Source: Nymphaea colorata (lineage: Eukaryota > Streptophyta > Magnoliopsida > Nymphaeales > Nymphaeaceae). Taken from it: a stretch of 64,000 bases of DNA. Shown in pieces: positions 13,201-24,347 of this stretch. The notes under the pieces were generated by a model. That model worked only from the letters and a program-made list of their open reading frames with translations. It did not search any database and was not told the origin of the DNA. Position 1 is the stretch's first letter; each line of letters begins with the position of its first letter. The stretch covers positions 7,906,204 through 7,970,203 of the forward strand of contig NC_045139.1 of the NCBI RefSeq assembly GCF_008831285.2. Reading direction: 5' to 3'. Made by a program: the position numbers and the translations under genes.

Positions 13201-16200
13201 TTTTTCTGCATTTAAGTTGTGTGTTTGAGTCTTGAGATGGTTGTCTTGTTATTCTCTAGTACACTTGCTTGTTTCAAACTGATGCTACTTGGGTGTGGCA
13301 GCTTGGCCCAACAAGATTCAAAGGATTACTGAACCCGAGTTGTTGTAACTTACTTGTGGCAAAATAAGGTCAGCAGTCCTGTATGATTTGGGTGCGGTCC
13401 CTGCAGTTGACTATTTGTATATGTATACCGGCGTGCAGTAGACTTGGATTTGACAGCAGCCAAACTGCTTGTGCAGGAACTGACTTAAAGTTTGCACTCC
13501 GTTCACATGTGTGAAGTCAAACGTTGTCCTTTTTTAGTATATTTAAAACAGCAGGTTTAGGTCATGTCAAAGCCTCTCTCTAATCTCTCTCTCTCTCTCT
13601 CTTTCCATTCAGTCTCCAAAGGCATGTGTGGCTTCGTGGCCATCTAGCTCCTCAGTATATTTAAGCTGTTTTTCTCATATCCCATTGTATGGATTGTTCG
13701 TGTTCAAAAATGTATGATTCAGCAAAAAAATTCTGCTCATTCATTTGGCAGATTGCATTTTATAATGGTTCAAAATCATCAGTCTTAGCTTTGTTGGCTC
13801 ACCCAATGTCAAAATCTGATATAGATATTAAAATTTATATTTTTTTCTAATATTTGACCCATGAAGTCCTATGTATGTATCAGTTTGAAGTGATCGAAAA
13901 AAAAAAACACCAAGCGGCACAATTAGTAAATGGCATTACACACACATACAGAAATACACCTAGGTTTATTAGAATGCCATACCTAACCTACACCCACATT
14001 TATGTGGCATAGCATAGGAGCTATGTCACACACACACTCTTGGAAGGGCACTGTACTCGTGAAAACACAGCTGCGTATGGGTGTGAGTGCATGACATGGC
14101 AGGCTCATATTTCATATTTTTGGGTATATTTTACTTTTTTTTTTATTTAACAATGAACGTATGTCTTTGTTTGCTTAAAATTTTATTGCTAATACACGCG
14201 AACACACATATGCATTTGGCTATGTTCCTGGACCCAAGTTATTTTCAAAATGATTTGTGCTGGTGCCACCCCGTACTTGCACCCATGTGACATAGCATAG
14301 GGGTATGCATGAAAAACAACACTAGGACTTGCTGTCACTTAATTTGCCTGTGGTTGTGAGAGCATAGAAGCTCTAGATGATCTTTTCCCGTTGGAGAATG
14401 CATATAAGATATCCATCCAACATTTCCTTGTATTAGATTGTGTTGTCCTTTTTTCTGTTGAGAAATCCTGAAGAAGAATGTGCTGTCCATGACAGTGACA
14501 CTGAAATATGTAATTAAATTGTCCAGTTGCATGCTAGGAAACATTTTGGTTTACCAATTACCTGTGATGTTCTATTTTTTATTTTTTCTCTACGAGAACT
14601 GTTCATATGATTTTCTATTATTAAATGCTAATGCGACTTTTCGGATTGAAATAGATTATGGTTCAAACAGAAGGCACATCCACGTTATTATTATTCTCTA
14701 AGTCTATGGCTCCATGCCTGTCTTTGTAGTGGGACATATAAGCTGCTTATCTGACTAATGTTCTACCTTTATTTCTGTGATAATCTGAAAGCATTTCATG
14801 ATGTTGTGGTGAAGACAATGTTTTGTGCTGGACTTACTTGAAGGATAGATGTTCATACCTACCATAATGTGTTTTTAAGAACATCTCTAATATATGTTTG
14901 TTCTTTTAATGGAGAACACCTGGTCTGGTTATTGATGATGGGTTTGATGGATGGTCATTTGGTGTGGAATGCAATGCAGGGGAACAGCCTGATGCGGATT
15001 CTAAGCATCGCGGCTTTTGCTGTATCTGGTTATGCATCTACAGAAGGCCGGCAATGTAAACCTTTCAATCCTCTGCTCGGGGAGACTTACGAGGCTGATT
15101 ACCCTGATAAAGGCCTTCACTTCATTTCTGAAAAGGTTTTCACAATCATCTAATTTCCAAGTTTTCTTAGCATCTCATACTAGGAATTCTCTAATTATCG
15201 TCATTTATGTCATTATGTGCTTTGGATGCAGGTGAGCCACCACCCAATGATTGTTGCATGCCATTGTGAGGGCAGAGAATGGAAGTTTTGGGCTGATTCA
15301 AACCTGAAGGGCAAATTTTGGGGTCGATCCATTCAACTTGATCCGATAGGGGTGCTTACACTCCAGTTTGATGATGGGGAAACTTTTCAATGGAGCAAGG
15401 TGACCACCTCCATTTATAACATTATAATTGGCAAGATCTACTGTGACCATTATGGTACTATGCGCATTAAAGGCAGTGGCAATTATTCTTGCAAGCTTAA
15501 ATTCAAGGAACAGTCAATCATTGACCGGAATCCCCATCAGGTACATGGACCCCAAAGTTGAAACTATATGAGAAATTCACTAAATGAATTGTGTTAACTG
15601 ATTTCAAATTGTCAACAAACACATGGACTTGCCGTTACATGCAGGTACAAGGATTTGTGCAAGATAATAGAACTGGACAGAAGGTTGCTATGTTAGTGGG
15701 AAAGTGGGATGAGGCCATGTATTATGTACTGGGTGATCCTAGTACAAAGCCCAAAGGTTATGATCCCATGTCAGAAGCGGTGCTGCTATGGGAAAGGGAC
15801 AAGTCTATTCCTCAGACTAGATATAACCTCACGCCTTTTGCTATCTCTTTAAATGAGTTGACACCTGGTTTGTCGGAGAAGCTTCCTCCAACTGACTCAA
15901 GGCTTAGACCCGATCAACGTCACTTGGAGAATGGCGAATATGAGATGGCTAATGCAGAAAAGCTTAGGCTTGAACAGTTGCAGAGGCAGGTATAAACTAA
16001 AATATAATGTGTCAAAGCTAGTTGGTCTATATACGCACTGGAGTATATCTTTTCTGGCATCTGACATAAACCCTTTCTTATATCCTGAGTTAGAAATAAA
16101 TACACTTATGCACACACGTGTGCATAGTTGTACATGTCACCTAATTGGAGTTGTTTTCATTTGTTTTTCTCATAAAAAGTAACTCTACAGGTGTGATCCA

Positions 16201-16881
16201 GATCAACTGTTAAGTTCCAGGAATGAATGTGTCGACATTTTTTGTGATGACCCAAAAACAATGGTTAAAAATGTGTCAAAATTTCTAGGCTTGGAAAGCA
16301 TATTTTTTCTGGTCAAGAAACTTAGGATAAAGAGATCAGTTATATGTTTTTGAACAATTGAACAAATTTACACCATTGGATTTGGTCGAAACAACCTGAG
16401 ATTGTAAAATTTAAACTAGATTTATGTACATATGATTATAGCATATACGTACATACATGCAGTAAAACGAAGGAGAGAGAGAAGGGGCTCGGGGGAACAA
16501 GAACTGTAAGGCCCGCACATTCTTAAAATTTTTAAGTTTTTACGTGTTTATTGTGGTCTTAATAATTTTCAGAATTATTTTATAATGTTAAGTATACTAA
16601 TCGTATCTGAAAGGGAAACAATGCATGTTCTCTCCGTTAAGATTAAATTCATTTGATAAGTTGGTCTAAAGCTCCTGCCCTTTTGAACACAGGCACGAAA
16701 GTTGCAGGAAGGTGGGTGGCAACCTAGATGGTTCAAGAAAGACAAGGAAGATGGCTGTTATCGATATGTTGGTGGCTACTGGGAAGCAAGGGCGAAAAGG
16801 CAATGGGATGGGATTCCAGATATATTTGGCCAGGCAGCACCATCAGCAGAGTGCCCTACACCTGTTGAGCAAGGTACTTAG
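7220..16881 (+). CDS. Oxysterol-binding protein-related protein, plant ORP1 class (PH + ORD), 8 exons
   Basis: Exons: 7220-7771, 9564-9917, 10317-10398, 10692-11146, 14980-15135, 15232-15540, 15645-15989, 16693-16881. All borders are GT-AG, frame is kept throughout, and the product is 813 aa, the usual size for plant ORP1 proteins. Seen: an N-terminus starting [11 protein letters not shown]; a PH domain at about 103-230 ([20 protein letters not shown]); a predicted coiled coil in exon 2 ([20 protein letters not shown]); an acidic FFAT-like motif at about 356-369; and the OSBP-related domain from about 440. The ORD signature reads EKVSHHPM rather than the animal EQVSHHPP, as in plant members. 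Known for the family: ORPs bind sterols and/or PI4P and move lipids at membrane contact sites. The start was chosen at 7220 rather than the upstream in-frame ATG (7094) because the plant family begins MNPLCC. Intron 4 is 3.8 kb; no missed exon is needed. The last exon ends ...VEQGT-stop. A further 3' exon cannot be excluded, because the end contains AAG|GTACTT. Confidence 0.93.
8404..8428. repeat. (CT)n microsatellite in ORP intron 1
   Basis: A CT dinucleotide run of about 12 units inside the 1.8-kb first intron of the ORP gene. Seen directly. Confidence 0.9.
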
Positions 16882-17740
16882 ATTTTCCTTGTTCTCTGTA
16901 ACCCCCTTGTAATTATCTTTAACTTCATTGGAAATCCTTGTCCCACGTGAGAAATATAGATCAATAAAAAATGAAGCTCTTGACATGTTTGGGAGTTCAG
17001 CCATAATGGATCTCAAACTGAATCTGTAAATCACGTGAGCGCTGGATAATATGTAGCATTTGAGGAACGGGAGGTAGAACTTAGAACAACTGATGTTAAT
17101 GGTTATTCTTCCTTTCTCCATAAAAATCAAGATTCTTCCGAATGAGTTGTAACATTCAAGTCAAAAGCCTGATAGTTGCAGTGCCACTTTTAGAATTCCA
17201 TCCTACATGTATCATAATGGTAACCAGACCCTCATATACCGGACTTTGATGAGGATTTATGGGCCATCAATTCAAAGGAGATCAGACTTCCATGATCTTC
17301 ATTCACTTATTCATTCATTCAAAGCCCATAGAGCTTCACCTTTCATGATCTTGTCTTTCCACTACTCGCTGGTAAACAAATTTTGTGTCATGTGAAGAAC
17401 ATATTTCTTTTATGAATTAGTTCATTCGTCCCATCTATTGGAACCCCCAACCAGTGGCGAGCACTAGGTATATGGATGAAACTGCAATTTGTCCTTTTTA
17501 GTTGTACGCAGAAAGAACTTACCATCTGACATTGATGAATTTGGAATTGCGAATCCACGTGTAGCATGCAAATATACTTACTTGCTTTTGCATGACTTTG
17601 TTCTAACTGAAAAATTTTATGACTCACCATCGATGTGCATGCGATGAAGGCAATAAATGAATTCAAGGAAGTGTGTGCGTATGGTGGAAACCATGGCGTT
17701 TAACAGCTCATAACAATGTTTCAAGGACCTTAAATGGCAA

Positions 17741-17774
17741 AAGAAGAAGAAGAAGAAGAAGAAGAAGAAGAAGA
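17741..17774. repeat. (GAA)n trinucleotide repeat
   Basis: About eleven consecutive AAG/GAA units in the spacer downstream of the ORP gene. Seen directly. Confidence 0.95.
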
Positions 17775-19931
17775 CTAGACATTTTTGCAGGTGGCAGAAG
17801 CTAGGCTAACCCATTCATGGACTTTAAGGGCGTTCTAACCGTGCTTATTCCTTTTTGAGGTTCTTGAAACTAACTGAAGTTATCTGCTTGGCGAAGGTCG
17901 GTCGATTGCCAACTTGGCCCGCACATTGTTCATAGTAGAAAAAGCTAACTTGCAGTATGACGATCGATTTCCTTTTAATCAAAATGTTTCTATGCATAAT
18001 GAAAAGGCATTGTAAGTTCATCATCCCTTGTATATGCGAAAAACCAGTCTCCTTTCTCTCTTTTGGTAAATCTGTTCTCCTTCTGAAGATTCTAGCGCTC
18101 ATAATATTCCAAAACTTTGAAAGAGAAGCCGATAAAATCTCTTGAACTAGGGAGGCAAATCATGATCCAACACACGTTCGCCCAAAATCTAGGTTTTGTT
18201 TCTCTTAACTCATTCTGCCAAGCCATATTTTAAGAACGAGAAATGCTTCTACATGTTCGTGTGCATTTGCGAAGTGTCCAAGGATTATTTAAAACAAAGG
18301 ATGCCTAGGAGCTACTTTTTGTGGTGCAAATGATTCAGAATTAAGGATATGACTTGCTCATTTGCAAATCCGAATCAAGGGGTTTTCCGGATGTTTTAGA
18401 GGTGCCAAACTATACTTTAGTGAGCCTTGCACTAAGAAGGAAAACATGGTTTGAAGATTCAGTTGCATTCTCACTTCTACCTAGAAAATATCTTCTTAGG
18501 GATGTCAACGGATCGGGTTTGAATCAGATGTATCCTTATTAATTTCGTTTTTTCAGATATTCACATGTTAAGATGCAAATTCAGATTTGAATCTTTACAA
18601 AGAAAGGTTTAAATCTGATTTTACAATCTGAATTCAATCTGAATCCTGTTTTTACATTTATATCCGAATCTGGATCCAATTTTTGAATTGAATTTAGCTG
18701 ATTGTCAACCGCATTGAGTATGGGATATTTATCTAAAACTAAATCTGTTATGAATCCAATTAGATATTTATGTCTATTTGAATCCGATAAAAAATCATTT
18801 CTTCAATCCGAATCCATCGGATATTCACATATATCCGAATTCGAATCTGAGTCCAATTGGATGTCATTTTAAATCTGATCTAATTTCTTAATCAGGTGTG
18901 AAATCCTTTTGGATATCTAATTTTTTTTCGGAACAGTTTGGTCGAGTATCCAATCCAAATTGGGTAAATTAACATGTCTACCTCTTCTTGGCGCCATTGA
19001 TGGCCCCCAAAAGTGTAAGCATTGAGAAAGATGACAGTTTCTTGTAGTAAACTGTTGAAAGCGGTTCTTTTGATAGGATTTACGTCGGTAATTTTTGTTT
19101 TTGGATGAGCAAGATGATTAATCCCACCATCCGAGGGCTGGAGACGACGAATCCTTTCTCTTTCTTTTTACTTTTAGGGTTCAGAGCTAAGTTGGTACCA
19201 AGATCGTCATTAATTGATTTAACAAAAAAGGTGTCCTAAGTGTAAGGGACTTGGGAGTTTCTTTTCTTCCCATTCTCACGAGAGTTTTGGATTTAGTTCT
19301 TTCCGAAAAGGGAAAAAAAATGCAGAGGCTCTCCAGTCATGCCACTCAAGTTGAGTGTGGGCCAATCGGGTCCAGACTTGGACCTGAAATTTAAAAGAAC
19401 GAAACCAGATCCAAAAGGCGGATCCTTGTTAAGTCTCGGACTTGGTTCCCGATACAGTCATCGGATCCGATTGACTAAACGAATCCGGTTCTAGGTGACA
19501 GGATTCTGCACATAATAAATAAAATAAAAAAAAATGGTAGACACATGCGCTTTTTGCGGCGCTTGCTCATTGTCCAGATGCAAGCGAACGTGGGGACACA
19601 GGTTGATCATGTCCACCGCCTCACATGCGTCGCGGATTCCTACCTCTGTATTAAAATTGAAAATGCAACCGCTGCAATCTAATTATGCATTTAAAAATGG
19701 TTACATCCTTTACTCCTTCAGCAGCATATGACAAAACCTTTCTCTATTTTAAAAAGAAAAAAGAATAGTGTTTTTATTTTCCCATTTGCAAGTTTTTTTT
19801 TTTCAAGAGAATCATTCTAAGCTTGTTGGGAATTGATTTCGATTCACACATTATTATGATCTTATCTGCATTTTCTAAGCTTGCTTAATGCAGATTTTCA
19901 TGGTTATTCTGCCAATGTTCAGAGCTAGGGG

Positions 19932-20323
19932 TAGGGCTGTACTACGAGTCAAGCAAGCTCGAGCTTGACTCAAACTTACTCGTCCATAAACGAATTCAGC
20001 TTGAGTTCAAATGTATGCTCGAAATGTTAAATGAGTCAAGTTTGACTTGACTTGGCTCTACTATGCAATGAAAAATGAACTATAATGAAAAAATGATTAA
20101 ATAAATAGCAACTAAACGAGTTAATAGAGTTAAACAAGTTAATCATGTTAAAAGAGGCGAGACATGCTTAATATAAACGAGTCAAACGAGTTGAGTTTAA
20201 GCTAGACACTGCATCGTCAAGTCGAGCTCGAGCCTGTTTTGTAGAGCTGGACTTGTGTTCAAAGTTAAGTTCAAGCTAGAGTTTTTTGAGTCGAATCGTG
20301 GACTCGACTCATGTGCAGCCCAA
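19932..20323. mobile_element. Non-autonomous DNA transposon of the GAGCTCGAGC family
   Basis: The left end reads TAGGGCTGTACTACGAGTCAA. The right end, reverse-complemented, reads TTGGGCTGCACATGAGTCGA. Subterminal regions are rich in the words CTCGAGCTTGACTC and TCAAGCTAGAG. Length is about 390 bp with no ORF of note. Related sequences lie at 28285-28545, 33238-33355/34410-34466, 38795-39082 and 57775-57925. The superfamily is uncertain; no clean target-site duplication was found. Confidence 0.6.
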
Positions 20324-23300
20324 ATGAAATAAGTGTTTTTTGAATGGAAGGAAAGACAGGGAAAAGAATGGACTGAAGGGAAAGGAAAAAAAAAGTGGAG
20401 GGAAAGGAGAAAAAAAGAAGGGGAAGAAACTTCCATTCATTTTCCTCCCAACCTGCCCATTTTAGAAAGGATTGAAATTAGATTAGAAAAATCTTTTTTT
20501 TTCATCCATTTCCTTTCATTTTCTTTGCACACTTATTAGCTCTCATTTCCTTTTTTTATTAAATTTATTATTATTATTATTTTGGTTTTTATTTAACTTA
20601 TTTTTTTATGTTTGGCCAGAGAGTGCTCTTTGTTGATGCCTTGTCAAACGGAATCCAACACAAGATTTGGCTGGTGGGCTCCATGGTGGGACCCAGTGGT
20701 GAGCCCCACTCGATCTTCCTTTCTAGTTCAGTATTCAAATGATAAGGTTTTAATTTGATGCATCTGCGGAGTCTCCATGTTAGAAGAAAAGAACTTTCTT
20801 CTTCCTTTCATGGTAAAGAAAAGAATTTCCCTTTTTTTTTTTTGTTCTTTTTACAGTCGCCATGTAAAAGAAAAGGATTGTTTCTTCCTTTCTTCGGTCT
20901 CCATGTAAAAGAAAACAATTTCCTAGAAAAGACCTCCTTTTTCTCTGCCTAAAATTGGAATTGAAATGAGAATTTCAGTTTTAGTTTTTTTCTTTTTTGT
21001 GTTTGATAGTCTTGAATTTTGATTTCAGCTGAAAATAATATGTTTAATACAACAAAAATTAAAATTATAGAATTGATCAATCAAAACAATAACAGATGCC
21101 CAAAGGAGAGATGAAAAATTTTTAAAATTCTCAAATAATAATTTGAACCGTTGTGGCATAATCATAATCCAGAATTTTGATTTAAGAATGATTCTATAAA
21201 TACAATCCAGAACCTTTTGTTTGACGATATGATTCCCATTTCATAAAAAATGAGAATTTTAATTTTAAAAGTCCACAATTCCAACCTCACGGAACATCCC
21301 TAAAAAACGCGGTGTGATTATAAATGTTATTTTTATGGAAATCTATTCTACATATTAAATTTAGTTTAACCTATATAAAAATTTACAAATTTATATTTTA
21401 GCTTTTATTAAAATTTTAAAACTATAGTTTGACTCTTGTAACAAAAAATTCCTAGTTCTGCCCTTTTATAGGATGAAAGAGAAAGAAGCAGTAAAATTCA
21501 GTAAAGCCTTTCTTCTTACCGGCTGGGTTTGCACTGTGTTTGGTAGAAATTCCCATGGAGTTGTTTGGCTAAGCAAAAGATATCTGTAATGCGGCCACAG
21601 TTTGTGGGCAGTAAGTAAGAAGAGGTAGCAAAAACATGATGTGGTGCTGCAAATGGATTGAAAACAAAGTTTCTTGGTGAATAGTAGATGACAACAAGAC
21701 GAAGTCCGTGATTGATAGTGGTCTGATCAAATTCTTCTAGAGTGAGTGAATTCAGATGTGCTCATGAAATGACAAAAACATCACCATTCTTGAGACAGTG
21801 AGCAAGAATGACAGCTCTATGCAATGGCAAGTGACTGTCAGGTCAAGTAGGCTAATACCACAGATTCATGTTTGCCCTGACCAGCTTATTTGGAGTTCAG
21901 GCTGGGTGAAAGAGTTCAGAAGAAGGTCTGAAACTATCTAGTGCCTGCTAGGGCCTTGTCGTTCTCGTTCGTAGCCTGTCAGAGCAGATTTTTTACGCTA
22001 AAAAGGCTGAAAAGTACGGTGTGCAACTTGCTAATAGGTGTCTGTTGTGCCAATAGGAAGATGAATTAGACAATTTTTAAGTTAGATGCATGAGACAATA
22101 ACATAATGTTATTGTTTCCAAATAGCCCCTTAACGTTACTGTCCCATGAATCTGCCTAAAAAAATGGAATAAATTCATGAAAAACTATAACAAAAGCTAT
22201 GTATATCTATCTTACTTTCTGGAACAGATTCATGGAACAATAATAGTGTGTTATTGTTGCCAAACAGTAGTGCTACAAATGGTCTAAACTTGGGCTTAGC
22301 CCGAATAAAAATTTCAACTTCCTTATAAAAGAAAAAGCAAAATTTTAAGTAATAAGTGTAGTCGTAACACTTTAAAAGTTTTGTCTTGTATTGAATATTG
22401 CGACAGATTTTCAAAGACTTATAAATGAGATTGTTGAAGTGGTTTCTTTAACCTTTTTTGGGCTGAATCCTCTGATTGGGCAAGTTGAGATCTGTTGAAC
22501 TAGGGACTCAAGCTCAAAAGTGAGATCTTTATTACTTTTGGATAAGATCTGGCATTATCTAGACCCGTTAACCATGAAACTCGATTACGATCGGTCTTAA
22601 GCCTGGGCACTGGCGGGCTGCCGGCAGATACCCGATACTTGACCCGACTTGAGCCTTGAAAAAAGGACACCGGGCCGAGCAGGCTCGATATTTTTTAATA
22701 TTTATTTTTATTAATATATATAATATTTTGTTACAATTATTACATTTACATATTATATTAAAAAATATTTTTCAATTTAATTGGGCTTGGCCCAAACCGG
22801 GCACTAACTCTAGCTTAAATGGTCGGGCCGAGCCAGGGCTTAGGTTTCAGGTGTTGGGCCGGGCCGGCTCGATGCACAGGCTTAGTCGGTCATGCTATTT
22901 GGATCTGTTTTAAGAGTGAGAAAACAGACAATATTGGTTTAGTTCCCCATGACCGTGACTCCATTAACTCTGCATCGAACCCCAAATACCTTGGTCCTGA
23001 AAATGATGCAAATTTTCAGCGTGAACAATATGCATGAACTCAAGATGAAGTTGTTGGAATAGTCCTATTTCTCCAAAGTCATACTTCAACACGGTAATAG
23101 TACTTGAGCTGACGACTCCATTACTTTCTTATTTATTGAGAGATTTTCCCTTCAAGTGGGGTCTAAATCATGATTATAAAAGACAACATTCAAACTATTA
23201 ACTTTCTATGACTAAACTTACGAAAGATCCTTCTTCGTTCGAAAGTTCGAGGGGCCAAAGTTCGTCGCCGCTCTTAAAACCATATACTTAACGTTAAAAA

Positions 23301-23389
23301 TAAGAGCAGCTTCATACAAATATAGAGCTAAAATTCAAACGTTATATTCAGTTCAATTTCACGGTTTTTTAAATATGTACCCCACGAGA

Positions 23390-23810
23390 CCCGCCCTCCC
23401 CAGAACAGCCTGCGCTCGTTTACGTGACGTAAGCGATCACGATGGGGTCCAGATGTGTTTGGATCTGGCACGAACCCGAACCCTAACCCGAACCCGAACC
23501 CGAATTTACCGGTCCCAGATAGAACCCGTAACGCCTTCTCCGGAAGAAGTTTGTTGCCGAAAGGCGGAGCTCTCTCTCCCTCTGCTTCCAACAGGCGGCG
23601 GCGGTGGCCGGAGACTCCGGCCGGTGGGGCCCGCCGTCGTCTTAGAAATCCAACCATGCAAGGCACATGGCCACTCGTCGCAGCGACGTATGTGTCTCCA
23701 CGTCATCATGTTCCCTTACAATCCGACACGTGTCCACCTCTCCCTTTCATTAGGAGGACAACCACGTCACACGGACACGAGCGTTGGGCACACGTATATT
23801 ATATAGACCC
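23390..23810 (+). promoter_or_regulatory. GC-rich block with clustered ACGT (G-box/ABRE-like) motifs and a TATA-like end
   Basis: Within 420 bp there are TACGTGACGTAA (23421-23432), CCACGTCATC (23698), GACACGTGTCCACC (23725-23738), ACCACGTCAC (23761) and CACACGTATAT (23790), followed by TATATTATATAG (23797-23808). A CCCGAAC/CCCTAAC tandem stretch (about 23467-23502) includes a telo-box-like ACCCTAAC. The density resembles a plant promoter bound by bZIP/bHLH factors. It sits 0.5-0.95 kb upstream of the BTB-TAZ start codon, so it may be that gene's distal promoter or belong to an unrecognised transcript. Function is inferred. Confidence 0.4.
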
Positions 23811-24300
23811 AACGGTCTGCTAAGTTGAGTTGGATTAGATTATAGATCTTAAATCTTATTTGAAGTTGGATTTTTTTTTTTCAAGATAAACATGAAAATT
23901 AGGATTGTAAATTTTCAAGAGTGAGTGAAAGATGGTTACCTATATGTTTTTCGAAAATGTTCATAAAATCACTGTAAAATTATGAAAATTACGGTTCAGA
24001 ATTGCGTTGGAACATAAAATTGAGAAAATACAAACTTCTTTATTCTCTATTATTTATCAGTTTAAACGAGATGTCTCTATTACTTATTACTATGGTTAAG
24101 GGAAGCTAAAAGGTATCGTGTCCGTGTTCGTGTCTGTGTGATGGGAATTCATGGAAAGGGAAAACGCGGCCTACCAGCGACGATTTTTTTTTGGTTTGGG
24201 ATTTTATCTCTCTGACCTGTCGCCGACGAGGCTTTCGTCTCCCATGGTCTACCACGTCAGCCCTGATCTGCCGCTCTCTCTCTCTCTGTCTTCCCCTGCC

Positions 24301-24307
24301 TATAAGT
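24301..24307 (+). promoter_or_regulatory. Candidate TATA box of the BTB-TAZ gene
   Basis: TATAAGT lies 47 bp upstream of the chosen ATG in a CT-rich, GC-rich stretch. If used, the 5' UTR would be only about 15-20 nt, so a more distal start site is equally possible. Confidence 0.3.
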
Positions 24308-24347
24308 CACCCACCGCGCACCTCCACCATCCACCCTTTCACCCTCC

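Larger units (their letters stand above)
16882..23380. other. Intergenic spacer with decayed DNA-transposon fragments
   Basis: No gene is supportable. Contents: a (GAA)n run at 17741-17774; a repeat rich in GAATCCGAAT/AATCTGAAT words at about 18498-18986, whose ends (AGGGATGTCAACGG and the complement of TTAACATGTCTACC) look like degraded TIRs; related words at 19370-19500; a TIR element at 19932-20323; purine-rich sequence at 20340-20430; an AT-rich repeat at about 21340-21470, also found at 45835-45975 and 58735-58846; and a GGGCCGGGCC-type repeat at 22590-22880, also at 29040-29345 and 44860-44960. These are scattered copies of families that occur elsewhere in the window. Confidence 0.6.

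Noticed and set aside
11147-14979. A missed exon in the long ORP intron 4
   Set aside because: Exon 4 (..ASEWGKQ) joins exon 5 (GNSLMRIL..) directly, as in the plant family, and the total length is already normal.
23455-23823. 122-codon ORF containing an Asn-Pro repeat, and possible telomere-like repeat
   Set aside because: The repeat comes from a short CCCGAAC/CCCTAAC tandem tract of about 35 bp. It is too short and degenerate to be an interstitial telomere array, and the frame has no domain.
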